Source: Serratia liquefaciens (lineage in GTDB: Bacteria > Pseudomonadota > Gammaproteobacteria > Enterobacterales > Enterobacteriaceae). Taken from it: a stretch of DNA of 64,000 bases. Within the stretch, counting starts at the first letter, position 1; each line of letters opens with the position of its first letter. Positions 36,398-46,547 of the stretch are shown one piece after another. Location: assembly GCA_012719855.1 (NCBI GenBank), contig JAAXZN010000045.1, positions 33,938-97,937 on the forward strand. Reading direction: 5' to 3'. The notes beneath the pieces are model-generated. The model searched no databases and was not told the origin of the DNA. It worked only from the letters and a program-made list of their open reading frames with translations. Made by a program: the position numbers and the translations under genes.

Positions 36398-37264
36398 ATG
36401 CGTTGGCAAGGGCGTCGGGAAAGTGACAATGTTGAGGATCGTCGCGGGCAGTCTTCAGGTCTGGGTGGCGGTGGTGGCGGTTTTCGTGTTCCTCGCGGCA
36501 AGGGCGGTATCGCCATTCTGGTGGTGGTGTTGGTGGCCGGCTATTACGGCATCGATCTCTCGCCGTTGTTGAACGGTGGGGACGTGAGCCCGCAAACTCA
36601 GCAACAAAGCGCCAGCATCAGTCCAAAAGACGATGAACTGGCTAAATTTACCTCGGTGGTGCTGGCGTCTACCGAAGATAACTGGAAAGAAGTTTTCCAG
36701 CGCATGGGCAAAACCTATCAGCCACCCAAACTGGTGATGTATCGCGGCGTAACCCGTACCAGTTGCGGCACCGGCCAGGCGGCGATGGGGCCGTTCTATT
36801 GCCCGGGTGACAAAACGGTGTATATCGACCTGTCGTTCTATCAGGATATGAAAACCAAGCTGGGGGCCGGCGGTGACTTTGCCCAGGCTTATGTGGTGGC
36901 GCACGAAGTCGGCCACCATGTGCAAAACCTGTTGGGCATCGAGCCGAAAGTGCGTCAGATGCAGCAGGGTGCCAGCCAGGCGGAAGTGAACCGTCTGTCG
37001 GTGAAAATGGAACTGCAGGCGGACTGCTTTGCCGGCGTGTGGGGCAAATACGCCGAGAAACAGCAGATGTTGGAAGAGGGCGACTTGCAGGCGGCCCTGA
37101 ACGCCGCGCAGGCGATCGGCGACGACCGTTTGCAGCAGCAAGGGCAGGGACGTGTGGTGCCGGACAGCTTCACCCACGGCACTTCGCAGCAGCGCTACAC
37201 CTGGTTTAAACAGGGCTTCGACAGCGGCGATCCTAACACCTGCAACACCTTCGCATCCCGTTAA
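36398..37264 (+). CDS. ypfJ: Neutral zinc metallopeptidase family protein YpfJ
   Basis: Putative membrane-anchored metallopeptidase of 288 residues. Residues 1-32 are polar with a glycine run ([11 protein letters not shown]), a single membrane helix follows ([17 protein letters not shown]), then the periplasmic domain with [22 protein letters not shown] and the zinc motif HEVGHH near residue 170. ADCFAGVWG supplies the distal conserved acidic block. The family matches E. coli YpfJ (287). Substrate and role unknown. Gene order purC-ypfJ-tmcA is conserved. Confidence 0.9.
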   Translation: MRWQGRRESDNVEDRRGQSSGLGGGGGGFRVPRGKGGIAILVVVLVAGYYGIDLSPLLNGGDVSPQTQQQSASISPKDDELAKFTSVVLASTEDNWKEVFQRMGKTYQPPKLVMYRGVTRTSCGTGQAAMGPFYCPGDKTVYIDLSFYQDMKTKLGAGGDFAQAYVVAHEVGHHVQNLLGIEPKVRQMQQGASQAEVNRLSVKMELQADCFAGVWGKYAEKQQMLEEGDLQAALNAAQAIGDDRLQQQGQGRVVPDSFTHGTSQQRYTWFKQGFDSGDPNTCNTFASR

Positions 37265-37270
37265 CATGCA

Positions 37271-37298
37271 ATGCCGGAGCCTGACTCCGGCATTTTTT
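37271..37298 (+). terminator. ypfJ terminator
   Basis: ATGCCGGAG/CTCCGGCAT perfect nine-base stem, loop CCTGA, followed by TTTTT. A false upstream start for tmcA (MPEPDSG) lies in this hairpin. Confidence 0.85.
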
Positions 37299-37318
37299 TC
37301 AGGTCTGGATCCACGGTT

Positions 37319-39331
37319 ATGTTACTGGCAATGCAACAACTTATGCAGCAGCAGGGCATCAGGCGCCTGCTGGTGATCAGTGGCGAGCCGCAATGGTGTC
37401 GCCAGCAGGCGCTACAACTGGCGGATACTCTGCCGGGCGACTGGCCCTGGGTGGGGGAAAACCCGCCGCCGGGTCTGCAGGCAGTGGCGAGTGGTGCAGT
37501 GCGGACGCTGCTGGGGCAAGAGCGCCTGCACGCGGTGTTTGATGCGACGAAAGGGCTGGATGTTGAAGCCCTGGCCGCGCTGTCGGGCACGCTGCGAGCC
37601 GGCAGTTGGCTGCTGTTGCTGACGCCGCCGTGGCAGCAGTGGCCTCAGCAACCGGATCACGACAGCCTGCGCTGGAGCGATTGTCCGCAGCCCATCACTA
37701 CCTCGAATTTTATTCATCATCTGCAGCGGCATCTGGCGGCGGACAGCGAAGTCACCGTCTGGCGGCAGGGTGAGGCGCTGACGCTGGCGCCATTGCCGTT
37801 GCGCCCGCAGTGGCAGGCACCGGACGGCCAACCCACCGCCGAGCAGCAGCGGCTGCTGGCGCAATTACTGAGCGCGGCGTCGGGCATTTGGGTTTTGACC
37901 GCCGCACGTGGGCGCGGCAAGTCAACGGTGGCGGGGATGCTGGTGGCGAACACCTCGCAGACCTGCTGGTTGGTCGGTCCGAGCCGCGCCGCTACCGAAG
38001 TCGCTGCCGAATGGGCGCAGGGGCGTGCGCAATTCTGGGCACCGGATGCGCTGTTGGCCCATTGCCGTGAACAGGACGTCAGCGACGTAGGGTGGCTGCT
38101 GGTGGACGAAGCGGCGGCGATACCCGGCCCGCTGCTGCAGCAACTGGTGAGCTATTTCCCGCGAGTTTTGCTGACCACTACGGTGCAGGGTTATGAAGGC
38201 ACCGGCCGTGGTTTTTTACTTAAATTCTGCGCCGGACTGCCCGCGTATCAGTCATTGGGGTTAGATCAACCGATGCGTTGGGCGCAGGGCGATGCGCTGG
38301 AGCGCATCATAGATAACGCGTTGCTGTTTAACGAGCAACCCTCCTGGCCGGTAACGGATAAGCCGGTAAGCATCAGCGGGGCTGAGCAAACCATGCTGTG
38401 CGCCGATCCGCAAAGGTTAGCGCGTTTTTACGCTTTGTTGAGCAGTGCCCATTACCGTACTTCACCACTGGACTTACGGCGGTTGATGGATGCGCCGGGC
38501 ATGCACTTTGGTTTGGCTCAGGTAGACGATGAGGTTGTCGGCGCCCAGTGGCTGGTGGAAGAAGGCGGACTGAGCGCCGAACTGGCGCACGAAGTCTGGG
38601 CCGGTCGACGGCGTCCGCGTGGCAACCTGGTGGCACAGTCGCTGGCGGCACACGGGGGCCAATGGTGGGCACCGACGCTACGATCGCGGCGCATCACCCG
38701 CATTGCGGTGTTACCCGCACTGCGCCAGCGGGGCATTGCTCGCGACCTGATCGCACAGCAGCGCGAGCTGGCCCAAGGGTTGGATTATCTCTCGGTCAGC
38801 TTTGGCTACACCGAGCCGCTGTGGTGTTTCTGGCAATCTTGCGGTTTTGAACTGGTTCGCATCGGCAGCAAGACCGAGGCCAGCAGCGGTTGCTATACCG
38901 CAATGGCCATCCTGCCGCTGAGCGAACAGGGCGAGGCGTTGCGCCATGCGGCCCATAAGCACCTGGCGCGTGACTGGCGCTGGTTGCAGCCACGTATTGA
39001 TCTGCAAATAGAGATCCCCGGCGACGACGGCGATACCCAGTTGGGGGAGGACGACTGGCGTGAGCTGGCCGGATTTGCCTTCGCTCACCGGCCGCTGGAG
39101 GCTAGCCTGGGGGCGCTGCAACGTCTGCTGTTGGCCAGTCCGTTGCCGCTGCCCGCGCTGCGCATGCACCTGCAGCAGCAGTTGACGGCGGCAATTTGCG
39201 TGGAGCTGCTTGGCTTGAGCGGACAGAAACTGCTACTGCGCCGCTGGCGTCAGGAGGCGGGACTGGCGCTCGAACAGCTGGATGCTCAGCACGGCCTGCG
39301 CTGGAAAGCGTGGTCGCAGTCGTTGCAATAA
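37319..39331 (+). CDS. tmcA: tRNA(Met) cytidine acetyltransferase TmcA
   Basis: Acetylates the wobble cytidine of elongator tRNA(Met) (ac4C34) using ATP and acetyl-CoA. About 670 residues. An N-terminal domain ([16 protein letters not shown]) precedes a RecD-like ATPase part with the P-loop AARGRGKST and [29 protein letters not shown] is diagnostic. The GNAT domain follows ([17 protein letters not shown], then [21 protein letters not shown]), and the C-terminus binds tRNA. The ATG at 37319 is chosen since earlier ones lie in the ypfJ terminator; the ribosome-binding site is poor. Confidence 0.94.
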   Translation: MLLAMQQLMQQQGIRRLLVISGEPQWCRQQALQLADTLPGDWPWVGENPPPGLQAVASGAVRTLLGQERLHAVFDATKGLDVEALAALSGTLRAGSWLLLLTPPWQQWPQQPDHDSLRWSDCPQPITTSNFIHHLQRHLAADSEVTVWRQGEALTLAPLPLRPQWQAPDGQPTAEQQRLLAQLLSAASGIWVLTAARGRGKSTVAGMLVANTSQTCWLVGPSRAATEVAAEWAQGRAQFWAPDALLAHCREQDVSDVGWLLVDEAAAIPGPLLQQLVSYFPRVLLTTTVQGYEGTGRGFLLKFCAGLPAYQSLGLDQPMRWAQGDALERIIDNALLFNEQPSWPVTDKPVSISGAEQTMLCADPQRLARFYALLSSAHYRTSPLDLRRLMDAPGMHFGLAQVDDEVVGAQWLVEEGGLSAELAHEVWAGRRRPRGNLVAQSLAAHGGQWWAPTLRSRRITRIAVLPALRQRGIARDLIAQQRELAQGLDYLSVSFGYTEPLWCFWQSCGFELVRIGSKTEASSGCYTAMAILPLSEQGEALRHAAHKHLARDWRWLQPRIDLQIEIPGDDGDTQLGEDDWRELAGFAFAHRPLEASLGALQRLLLASPLPLPALRMHLQQQLTAAICVELLGLSGQKLLLRRWRQEAGLALEQLDAQHGLRWKAWSQSLQ

Positions 39332-39448
39332 ATTGAAGATGTTGCTCAATAAAACCCGATTTTCCTGATTTCTCAGCGGCGTATAGTAGCTGGCAGAAAC
39401 CGGGGCATCTGGCGCCGGACTGGATCTTAATCACGCGAGGAGTCACTG

Positions 39449-40138
39449 ATGAAACATGAGCATTTCGTTGTCCAGAGCCCGGCAACACCGGCTGCGCAGC
39501 TGATCCTGCTGTTTCACGGTGTCGGCGATACCCCGGTAGCGATGGGGGAGATTGGCCGTTATTTCGCCAAAGAATTCCCGCAGGCGCTGGTGGTCAGCGT
39601 GGGTGGCCCCTCTGCTTTTGGTAACGGCAGCGGCCGCCAGTGGTTTTCAGTACAGGACGTAACCGAAGAAAACCGCGCCGAGCGCATTGCCGAAGTGATG
39701 CCGCAGTTTGTCGAAACCGTGCGTTACTGGCAGCAACACAGCGGCGTGAATGACGCCGGCACGGCGTTGGTGGGCTTCTCTCAGGGGTCTATCATGGCGC
39801 TGGAAGCTCTGAAGGTGGAGCCCAGATTGGCCGGCCGGGTGGTGGCTTTCAGCGGGCGCTTTGCCAGCCTGCCCGACCAGGCGTTCGGTGACAGCGTGGT
39901 GCATTTGATCCACGGCGAACAGGATGCGGTGATTTCGGTGCAACATGCCCAGGCGGCGGCAGAACGGCTGCAGGCCAACGGCGTCGATTTTACGCTGGAT
40001 GTGGAAGAGGATGTAGGGCACGCCATTAACCAGGGCATGATGGACAGTGCGCTTGAACGGCTGCATTACTACGTGCCGCAGCGTTACTGGGAAGAAGCGT
40101 TGTTTGGCAAGCGTGGCGATTTGATCGCCTTTAAATAA
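39449..40138 (+). CDS. ypfH: Esterase YpfH
   Basis: Alpha/beta-hydrolase of 229 residues similar to E. coli YpfH, a broad carboxylesterase. Oxyanion-hole region ILLFHGVGDTP, nucleophile elbow LVGFSQGSIMALEAL, acid near GEQDAVISV, and histidine in EDVGHAIN complete the triad. GAGGAG before the ATG supports the start. Convergent with ypfN. Confidence 0.92.
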   Translation: MKHEHFVVQSPATPAAQLILLFHGVGDTPVAMGEIGRYFAKEFPQALVVSVGGPSAFGNGSGRQWFSVQDVTEENRAERIAEVMPQFVETVRYWQQHSGVNDAGTALVGFSQGSIMALEALKVEPRLAGRVVAFSGRFASLPDQAFGDSVVHLIHGEQDAVISVQHAQAAAERLQANGVDFTLDVEEDVGHAINQGMMDSALERLHYYVPQRYWEEALFGKRGDLIAFK

Positions 40139-40141
40139 GCT

Positions 40142-40164
40142 TCAGGGCGCATGATGCGCCCTGA
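40142..40164. terminator. Bidirectional hairpin ypfH/ypfN
   Basis: TCAGGGCGCAT/ATGCGCCCTGA stem followed on the right by TGTCATTTTTTC; lies between convergent genes. Confidence 0.65.
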
Positions 40165-40166
40165 TG

Positions 40167-40352
40167 TCATTTTTTCTTCGGCCAGTCGTCTTCGTCGTCC
40201 CACTCGGCGTTATTGTCGCGGTGTGGCGGCAGCTTCGGCTTATCGGCCAGATAGCCTTTCACGTCGACGCGGCGCAGCTCTTTGATCCCGCTGATGATCA
40301 TTCCCACCAGAATCAGCAGGATAATCCACCAGTAGTCCGCTAACCATTCCAT
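40167..40352 (-). CDS. ypfN: YpfN family small membrane protein
   Basis: Protein of 61 residues: one N-terminal membrane helix ([20 protein letters not shown]) and a charged tail with [21 protein letters not shown] and a DDEDDWPKK end. It matches E. coli YpfN. Function unknown. The ATG at 40352 has AAAGGAG five bases upstream; a GTG two codons earlier overlaps that site. Lies immediately after the M15 peptidase gene in the yffB-dapE operon. Confidence 0.88.
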   Translation of the reverse strand: MEWLADYWWIILLILVGMIISGIKELRRVDVKGYLADKPKLPPHRDNNAEWDDEDDWPKKK

Positions 40353-40354
40353 AT

Positions 40355-41029
40355 TCACTCCTTTCCTTCAGCGCGTATAAAACGCGAAAATATCGCTGGC
40401 AGATGGGCTTCAAGCCATTGAGCACCGGCAATATCCTTATCTTTCCAGGCCGTCAACAGCAACGCCGGCGTCAGCAGATGTTCGGCTTCCTGTGCCAGCG
40501 GGCGGTAGCTCAGGTGCCAGGGCTCCACCGCCACGCCGTCGCCGTCTTCGGTAAACGGCCGATAAAAGCCAAATTCGGCCATGTGTTCCGTCATCCACTG
40601 ATTGAGCGGGTAAAAGTAACCGCCCTGCTCGTATTCCCACGGCTCCAGCTGCAGCTTTTGCCCTTCGGGCAACAGTGAGGGATCGTAGACATCCAGGTCA
40701 CTGCCCCAGTGATGGCGGCTGGCTCCCGGTAAGGCCGACCAGCGCAGAATCGCTTCGCAGCGCTCGGCGGCAGACAGCGGCGTGATGTCGATCGGTCGAC
40801 TGTCCTTATCTAATACTGGTCGCTCGCCGCAGAATTTTCCATTCCAGATCGCCTGTTGCCGCTCGAAATCACGAAATGTGCTGGCAGGTTGCAGATTAAA
40901 CCCGGCGGCAAGCGCCGCCTGCTGCATGGCGAGAAACGCGGTTACGGCGGCGGGCTGCATGCGGTGGTTGCCGCTCAGCGGTGCCAGATGGTCGGTCGAT
41001 CGCCCGGTCAGCATTTCTGGCGTGATCAT
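40355..41029 (-). CDS. M15 family D,D-carboxypeptidase-like protein
   Basis: Protein of about 224 residues in the VanY/LAS metallopeptidase family. The zinc motif [13 protein letters not shown] (H-x6-D) and the C-terminal EPWHLSY (E-x-x-H) are both present, as expected for enzymes that trim peptidoglycan stem peptides. No signal peptide is evident, so it may act in the cytosol on recycled muropeptides. Its ATG overlaps the dapE stop (ATGA) and ypfN starts two bases after its end. E. coli lacks it at this place. Confidence 0.85.
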   Translation of the reverse strand: MITPEMLTGRSTDHLAPLSGNHRMQPAAVTAFLAMQQAALAAGFNLQPASTFRDFERQQAIWNGKFCGERPVLDKDSRPIDITPLSAAERCEAILRWSALPGASRHHWGSDLDVYDPSLLPEGQKLQLEPWEYEQGGYFYPLNQWMTEHMAEFGFYRPFTEDGDGVAVEPWHLSYRPLAQEAEHLLTPALLLTAWKDKDIAGAQWLEAHLPAIFSRFIRAEGKE

Positions 41030-42153
41030 GCGATCAATTGCTCCATGATGCGCTGATACATACGGCTCAGCAGTTGCAGATCGGCGGCGTGTACGCATTC
41101 GTTAACCTTATGGATGGTGGCATTTACCGGCCCCAGCTCAACCACTTGAGCCCCCATCTGGGCGATAAAGCGACCGTCCGAAGTCCCGCCGGTGGTCAGC
41201 AGCTGCGGCGTCAGTTCGGAATAATGTTCGACGGCGTTAACCACCGCATCCACCAATGCGCCGCGTGCGGTCAGGAACGGCTGACCGGACAGACGCCATT
41301 CGATGCTGTAGTTCAGCTGATGACGCTCGAGCAGCTCTTCCACGCGTTGTTTGATCGTCGCGTCGGTCGATTCGGTGCTGAAACGGAAGTTGAACTGGAC
41401 GAACATCTCGCCCGGGATCACGTTGTTGCTGCCGGTGCCGGCCTGCACGTTGGCGATTTGCATGCTGGTCGGCGGGAAGAATTCATTGCCGCGATCCCAC
41501 TCTATCGTCACCAGCTCATTAAGTGCCGGCATGGCACGATGTACCGGGTTATCCGCCAGGTGTGGATAGGCGACATGGCCCTGAATCCCGTGAATGTGCA
41601 GGTTGGCGGTGATTGAGCCGCGACGGCCGTTTTTCACCACGTCACCGACGCGTTCGGTACTGGATGGCTCGCCAACCAGGCAGTAATCCAGGCGTTCGTT
41701 GCGCGCCATCAGGGCTTCGACCACTTTAACCGTGCCGTGGGTTGCGCTGGCCTCTTCATCGGAGGTGATCAGGAATGCCAAACGCCCCTGATGATGTGGA
41801 TTGGCCGCCACAAACCGCTCGGCCGCCACCACCATGGCCGCCAGTGAACCTTTCATGTCTGCCGCGCCGCGGCCATACAGCATGCCGTCGCGGATGGTCG
41901 GCTCAAACGGCGGGTTGTCCCAGCGTTTTTCGTCGCCGGTCGGCACCACGTCGGTGTGGCCGGCAAATGCCAGGGTTTGCCCCTCGCCACGCCAGGCCCA
42001 AAAATTCAGGGTATCGCCGAAAGGCATAGGCTCAACGGTAAAGCCGATGGCCTCGAGACGTTCAATCATCAACGCCTGACAGCCTTCGTCGTGCGGGCTG
42101 AGGGAAGGGCGTTTGATCAGCTGTTGGGCCAGTTCGATTACCGGGCAAATCAT
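41026..42153 (-). CDS. dapE: Succinyl-diaminopimelate desuccinylase DapE
   Basis: Zinc enzyme of the lysine/diaminopimelate pathway: releases succinate from N-succinyl-LL-DAP. The 375 residues equal the E. coli length. Metal ligands in [28 protein letters not shown] and [28 protein letters not shown] and [14 protein letters not shown] are further conserved blocks. Its ATG overlaps the yffB stop by four bases and its stop overlaps the M15 ATG, giving a tightly coupled yffB-dapE-M15-ypfN run. Confidence 0.97.
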   Translation of the reverse strand: MICPVIELAQQLIKRPSLSPHDEGCQALMIERLEAIGFTVEPMPFGDTLNFWAWRGEGQTLAFAGHTDVVPTGDEKRWDNPPFEPTIRDGMLYGRGAADMKGSLAAMVVAAERFVAANPHHQGRLAFLITSDEEASATHGTVKVVEALMARNERLDYCLVGEPSSTERVGDVVKNGRRGSITANLHIHGIQGHVAYPHLADNPVHRAMPALNELVTIEWDRGNEFFPPTSMQIANVQAGTGSNNVIPGEMFVQFNFRFSTESTDATIKQRVEELLERHQLNYSIEWRLSGQPFLTARGALVDAVVNAVEHYSELTPQLLTTGGTSDGRFIAQMGAQVVELGPVNATIHKVNECVHAADLQLLSRMYQRIMEQLIA

Positions 42154-42515
42154 GCGGCCACCTCGGAAATAAATTGCTGATAACTGTCGGCTTTGAAACC
42201 GAGCAGAGCATGCCCCTTGCCGTCGCTCAGCAGCGGGCGCTTTATGATGGCCGGCTGGGCCAGCATCAGTTCGATGGCCGCATCGGCATTGTCACAGGCG
42301 TTGCGCTGCGCTTCGTCCAGTTTACGCCAGGTGGTGCCGCGGGTGTTCAGCAGCGGTTCCCAGCCCAAAAGTTCGACGAAAGCGCGCAGCTGCTGTTCGT
42401 CCAGCCCGTCGGCGCGGTAGTCGTGAAAGTGATATGCCACACCCTGTTCTTCCAGCCAGCGGCGTGCTTTTTTGATGGTGTCACAATTTTTGATGCCGTA
42501 CATGGTCAACGTCAT
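42150..42515 (-). CDS. yffB: ArsC-family protein YffB
   Basis: Thioredoxin-fold protein of 121 residues. [24 protein letters not shown] holds the single CxxxS-type cysteine; [13 protein letters not shown] and [10 protein letters not shown] are ArsC/Spx-like blocks. The protein fits E. coli YffB, which binds glutathione but has no clear arsenate reductase role. ATG at 42515 follows GAAGG; the ORF continues upstream without matching any homologue. First gene of the dapE operon. Confidence 0.92.
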   Translation of the reverse strand: MTLTMYGIKNCDTIKKARRWLEEQGVAYHFHDYRADGLDEQQLRAFVELLGWEPLLNTRGTTWRKLDEAQRNACDNADAAIELMLAQPAIIKRPLLSDGKGHALLGFKADSYQQFISEVAA

Positions 42516-42747
42516 GGAGTAAGAACCTTCTCTGCAACCCAACACCGGCGCGTGTGGCCGGTGGTAAACCGCCGGTGGCGGTGAAATGAAAGCCAGCGAC
42601 CAGCATGCCGAAAAATGGCGGGGAGTTCCACCGTCCAATGGTCTGAAAGCCGGGGAAAAGCTGAAAAAAAACGGCGTGCAATCAGTGCGGCGAATTTTGC
42701 TAATCTTAGTGCGCTATTCAGTCACCCTACATAAGAAGAAGATCAAC

Positions 42748-43173
42748 ATGGAAAAATACCTGATTGAAGTTGCCGAAAATGCGACGGAAGAAATAGAAGC
42801 CCTGATCGAAGCCGGGCTGAATCAATATAACGACGAGGTGACCGGTACCAACGATCGTCGCCCGTTGGCGGTGGTGGTGCGAGATCCGGCCAGCGGTGAA
42901 GTGTTGGGCGGCATCAGCGGACGTTCATCGTTGGGCATGCTGTTTGTGGATCTGTTTCATTTGCCAAAATCGCTACGCGGATCGGGGTTGGGCAGCGAAC
43001 TGTTGCGCCGTTTCGAGCTGGAAGGACGGCGCAGAGGGTGTGTTTCCGCCGTGCTTTACACCATCAGCTTTCAGGCGCCGAAGTTTTATGAACTGAACGG
43101 CTGGACGCGCTTTGGCGAGGTGCCCTGCCTGCCGGCGGGCACCAGCCGTGTTTTCATGATGAAGACGCTGTAG
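42748..43173 (+). CDS. GNAT family N-acetyltransferase
   Basis: Acetyltransferase-type protein of 141 residues. The acetyl-CoA loop is LRGSGLGSELLRRF, with LFVDLFHLPKSLRG before it and YELNGWTRFGEVPCLP at the C-terminal end. Substrate unknown. The ATG has AGAAGAAG upstream. Divergent from yffB. Not present here in E. coli. Confidence 0.85.
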   Translation: MEKYLIEVAENATEEIEALIEAGLNQYNDEVTGTNDRRPLAVVVRDPASGEVLGGISGRSSLGMLFVDLFHLPKSLRGSGLGSELLRRFELEGRRRGCVSAVLYTISFQAPKFYELNGWTRFGEVPCLPAGTSRVFMMKTL

Positions 43174-43228
43174 CTTAGCGGTCGGTCATGAATTTCCGGC
43201 CTGCCGCAATCTGCCGCTCAGGCTTTTT

Positions 43229-43257
43229 CCCCCTCGGCCCCTTCGGGGGAGAGGGGG
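43229..43257. terminator. GC-rich hairpin after the GNAT gene
   Basis: CCCCCTC and GAGGGGG arms enclose GGCCCC/CGGGG complementary bases. It lies between convergent acetyltransferase genes but lacks a T-run, so its role as terminator is unsure. Confidence 0.35.
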
Positions 43258-43303
43258 AAGAAAATCCCGTGAGATTCACTTTGGTCTTTAGGCCGATGCT
43301 TCA

Positions 43304-43744
43304 TTAAAGAGGGGGGCGCAGGTAACCATTCAACTCCAGGCGTTCCAACGCCGCGCTGTCAGCATAGACCATGCCGGTAGTCAGCTCGCGGAAGCGGTAT
43401 TTTTTGTAGAATGCCAGCTTGTCGGGAACCGAGTAGATAAACACTTTGCCGAGCGGCACCAAATCCTGCATCACCCGATCCATCAGCTGTCGCCCCAGTC
43501 CCAGCCCCTGAAAGTCCGGATGGATTGCCACGTCGGCCAGATAGGCTACCGAGGTCATGTCGCTGATGGCGTGGGCGGTGGCCATCAATCGGCCGTCGCG
43601 GTAGCCCCAGTAGCAAAATTGGCTGTGCTGATAAACGCGTTGCAGCACCTGCGGGTCACGCTGGCCCAGCCCTGAAGCTTCCAGCAGCCTGGCCAATTGC
43701 GGCCAGTCGACGTCATAACAGTCAGGGTCTGTGACAATCTCCAT
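43304..43744 (-). CDS. GNAT family N-acetyltransferase
   Basis: Protein of 146 residues. The acetyl-CoA site is VAIHPDFQGLGLGRQLMDRV, with AYLADVAIHP as the preceding strand and VPDKLAFYKKYRFREL near the end. Substrate unknown. The ribosome-binding site AGGAGG overlaps the stop codon of the TPR gene upstream, so translation of the two is coupled. Confidence 0.85.
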   Translation of the reverse strand: MEIVTDPDCYDVDWPQLARLLEASGLGQRDPQVLQRVYQHSQFCYWGYRDGRLMATAHAISDMTSVAYLADVAIHPDFQGLGLGRQLMDRVMQDLVPLGKVFIYSVPDKLAFYKKYRFRELTTGMVYADSAALERLELNGYLRPPL

Positions 43745-43753
43745 GTTTTCCTC

Positions 43754-44233
43754 CTAACCGATACGGTCCAGATCGGCAGCGTATTGACGGATGGCGCGTT
43801 GGTAGCTGCTGATGTCGCTATGCGAGGAGGTTTCCGCCAGCAATAGCAGCAGATCGGCCACCGCCTGTTTGGTTTCACCGAGGTTGTACAAAGTCATGGC
43901 GCGAAACAGGGTGATTTCTTTGGCTTCGGGAAATTCGGCCAACCCCTGGTCGAAGGTGGCCAGCGATTGCTGATACAGGCCGAGCGCCCGGTAGGTACTG
44001 CCCAGCCCGAGCCAGGCTTCCTGTCGCTGAGGAGCCGGTAAATTGCGCGCCAGCGCCGCCAGGTAACGGGGGATTGCCTGTTGCTCAAACCCTTGCACGT
44101 CGTACAGACAGGCTAACTGATAGTGCAGCGCCGCGTCTTCCGGCCGTTGGCGCAGCTGCTGTTGCGCCAGTTCGGTGGCGTCTTGATAACGGCCCAGCTC
44201 TTTCAGTTGTTCGATGGTCAGCGTAGGGGACAT
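43754..44233 (-). CDS. Tetratricopeptide repeat protein
   Basis: Protein of 159 residues composed of helical pairs: LGRYQDATELAQQQL, DAALHYQLACLYDVQGFEQQ, AWLGLGSTYRALGLYQQSL and LFRAMTLYNLGETKQAV fit TPR units, about four. No signal peptide. It probably acts as a protein-binding scaffold; partner unknown. Coupled to the downstream acetyltransferase gene. GAGG lies seven bases before the ATG. Confidence 0.8.
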   Translation of the reverse strand: MSPTLTIEQLKELGRYQDATELAQQQLRQRPEDAALHYQLACLYDVQGFEQQAIPRYLAALARNLPAPQRQEAWLGLGSTYRALGLYQQSLATFDQGLAEFPEAKEITLFRAMTLYNLGETKQAVADLLLLLAETSSHSDISSYQRAIRQYAADLDRIG

Positions 44234-44324
44234 GACATGGCCTCAGAGAAATGGGGGTTTTTTATACCATTGGCACGCTACTACGGAAGAATTCCTCATA
44301 CAAGGGATATAGAGATTAGAAATA

Positions 44325-44351
44325 AATCGGCCCCGTTATCCGGGGCCGATT
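44325..44351. terminator. Terminator of the TonB receptor gene
   Basis: AATCGGCCCC/GGGGCCGATT perfect ten-base stem, loop of seven; lies 15 bases after the minus-strand receptor stop. Confidence 0.7.
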
Positions 44352-44366
44352 AATCCTGTAGGACGA

Positions 44367-46538
44367 TCAGAACTCGTGCTTCAGCGTCACCATAAAGTTA
44401 CGTGGTTCGCCATAGTTGCGGGTGCTGTAGAAATTCACCTGCGAGTAGTATTTCTGGTCGAAAACGTTGTTCAGGTTCAACTGCACCGAGGTTTGCGGCG
44501 TCAGCTTGTAACGTGCCATCGCATCGACCAGCACGTAGGACCCTTGCTCGGCTTTGCGCTCGACAAATTCGCCGTTGCTGGCGCCCTGGACGTTGGCATA
44601 AACATTGCTCTGCCAGCGTGCGCCACCGCCCAGCGTCAGATCGCGCAGCGCGCCCGTCAACTGATAGGTGGTGAACAGATTGATGCGGGTACGCGGCTGC
44701 TCGGTGTTGAGATTAACCTTATCCTTGTCCTTCAAGGTGAAATGGGTGATGCCCAACTGGGCATTCCAGCCCTGCGCCAGTTCACCGCTCAGCTCGAACT
44801 CCACCCCTTTACTGGTTGCGCCCTGGCTCTCATGATAGGTCTGTTGCAGTGAATTGATGTTTTCCGGATTTTCATCCAGTACGCCCAGATTATCCTGAGT
44901 GATACGGAACGCCGACAGCGAAACGTTGAGACGCTCATCCAGCAGTGCGGCCTTGATGCCTACCTCTTTGTTGACCCCTTCGATCGGTGCCAGATAGTGG
45001 CCGCTGCTGTCGAGGTAGCTCTGGTCCTTGAAGATATCGGTGTAGCTGGCATAGGCAGAGACCTGATCGGTCAGCTTATACACGGCCCCCAGGAACGGGG
45101 TCACTTTGTTCGCCGTAGTGGTGGTGGTGTTTTTAAAGCTGTTGAAACGGGCGCCGAGCACCAGATCCAGTTGGTCCGTCACCGAGAAGTCGGCGCTGCT
45201 GTAAATCCCGATTTGCCGCGTACGGAAATCCTGCTGCGGCATTTTGTCTGACCACGTAGGCTCACCCAGGCCGCCGTTCCAATCCCTCAGGCTGCCGCTA
45301 AACAGCTGCGTAGTGCTGGCACTGCGATAGGTGCTGTAGCTGTGTTGCCAGGCGGAGGAACTGCCCACCACAAATTTGTGGGTGCGGCCCAGCAGTGGAA
45401 AGTCCCCGTTCAGCTTCAGGTCTACCGCGTGCTGATCCCGGTAGCCTTCATAGCGTCCGGCGTAAGGGGTTGAAGGTTTCACCGCCCAGGTGTCCGGGTC
45501 GATCAGCCCGCCGAGGCTCATCGCCATTTTGGCATCGAAGGCCTGACGATTGTGGGTGTAGTTGGCTACGCCTTTCCAGTCGTTAGCGAACTGGTGTTCC
45601 AGCGTGGCGAACTGGGTGCTGAGGGTAGTATCCCAGCTTGACCAGTCAGAAGCCCCGCTGTAGTGGCGATCCCAGTTGATCTCGCTGCCGTCGCTGAACC
45701 AGCCGGTTGGCAGTGCGCCGCCCCAGGTGGAAGCTTTTGGCCGATTTTGCTGATAGTCAGCCCCCAGACGCAGCAGGGTGGCGCTGGTCAGATCGGCTTC
45801 CAGGGTGCCGTATACCGTCCCTTTGCGTTCCTGATGACGTTCCATGAAAGAGTGGCTGCGTTCACCGGAGGCGGCGACGCGCACCCTGACGGTGCCTTCA
45901 TCATTAAGCGGAGTTCCGGCATCGATGGTGGTGCGGTAGTGGTCCCATGAACCGGCGGAAAGCTCGGTACGGGCAAAAGGAGAAAGGCTGGAGGCTTTCT
46001 TCCTGACCAGGTTGATCGCAGCGCCTGGGTTACCGACGCCGTTCAATAATCCTGCTGCCCCTCTGACGATCTCCACGTGATCGAGCGTGATCGAGTCAAT
46101 CTCGGATTCCCCGCCAGAGAAGCCGGAGTCAAAGAAAGTGGGCACGCCATCGTATTGATAGTTATCAACGCTGAAGCCACGGTAGTTGAACGAAGAACGT
46201 TCGCTATCGTAGTTGCTTTCACTGACGCCGGTAGACCAGCGCAAGATTTCCTTCAGCGAGTTGGCGTTGAGATCGTCAATCAATTGGCGCGAGATCACCG
46301 AAACCGACTGTGGCGTATCCTTGATGCTCAACGGTAACCCGGTTGCCGTGGTCATCTGTTTGGTGGTGTAGGAGCCGGTATTCTCGGTGCTGCTGTCATC
46401 GCTGAAGGGGGAAGCGACCACCTCCAGGGTTTCTTCTTTTTGGCTGCGGGTGGTCTGCTCGGTGCCCGCCGCCTGCGCCATCATCACCGGGACGCACAGC
46501 AGCACGCCGCCGGAGAGGCGAATCATAAAACTAGCCAT
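44367..46538 (-). CDS. TonB-dependent siderophore receptor, FhuE/FpvA-like
   Basis: Outer-membrane receptor of 723 residues. Signal peptide about 1-23 (VPVMMAQAA), a TonB box ETLEVVA, plug domain (DTPQSVSVISRQLIDD, VRGAAGLLNGVGNPGAAINLVRK) and a beta-barrel ending in FMVTLKHEF. The plug sequence with the NYRGFSVDNYQYDGVPT and GNPGAAIN blocks is that of receptors for ferric hydroxamate or catecholate siderophores such as FhuE, FpvA and FoxA. The ligand is not certain. It is nine bases after the YncE-like gene and behind a Fur-type palindrome. Confidence 0.88.
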   Translation of the reverse strand: MASFMIRLSGGVLLCVPVMMAQAAGTEQTTRSQKEETLEVVASPFSDDSSTENTGSYTTKQMTTATGLPLSIKDTPQSVSVISRQLIDDLNANSLKEILRWSTGVSESNYDSERSSFNYRGFSVDNYQYDGVPTFFDSGFSGGESEIDSITLDHVEIVRGAAGLLNGVGNPGAAINLVRKKASSLSPFARTELSAGSWDHYRTTIDAGTPLNDEGTVRVRVAASGERSHSFMERHQERKGTVYGTLEADLTSATLLRLGADYQQNRPKASTWGGALPTGWFSDGSEINWDRHYSGASDWSSWDTTLSTQFATLEHQFANDWKGVANYTHNRQAFDAKMAMSLGGLIDPDTWAVKPSTPYAGRYEGYRDQHAVDLKLNGDFPLLGRTHKFVVGSSSAWQHSYSTYRSASTTQLFSGSLRDWNGGLGEPTWSDKMPQQDFRTRQIGIYSSADFSVTDQLDLVLGARFNSFKNTTTTTANKVTPFLGAVYKLTDQVSAYASYTDIFKDQSYLDSSGHYLAPIEGVNKEVGIKAALLDERLNVSLSAFRITQDNLGVLDENPENINSLQQTYHESQGATSKGVEFELSGELAQGWNAQLGITHFTLKDKDKVNLNTEQPRTRINLFTTYQLTGALRDLTLGGGARWQSNVYANVQGASNGEFVERKAEQGSYVLVDAMARYKLTPQTSVQLNLNNVFDQKYYSQVNFYSTRNYGEPRNFMVTLKHEF

Positions 46539-46547
46539 GGACGTGCC

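Noticed and set aside
37271..37318. Upstream start for tmcA
   Set aside because: The ATG lies within the ypfJ terminator stem and the added residues match no TmcA.
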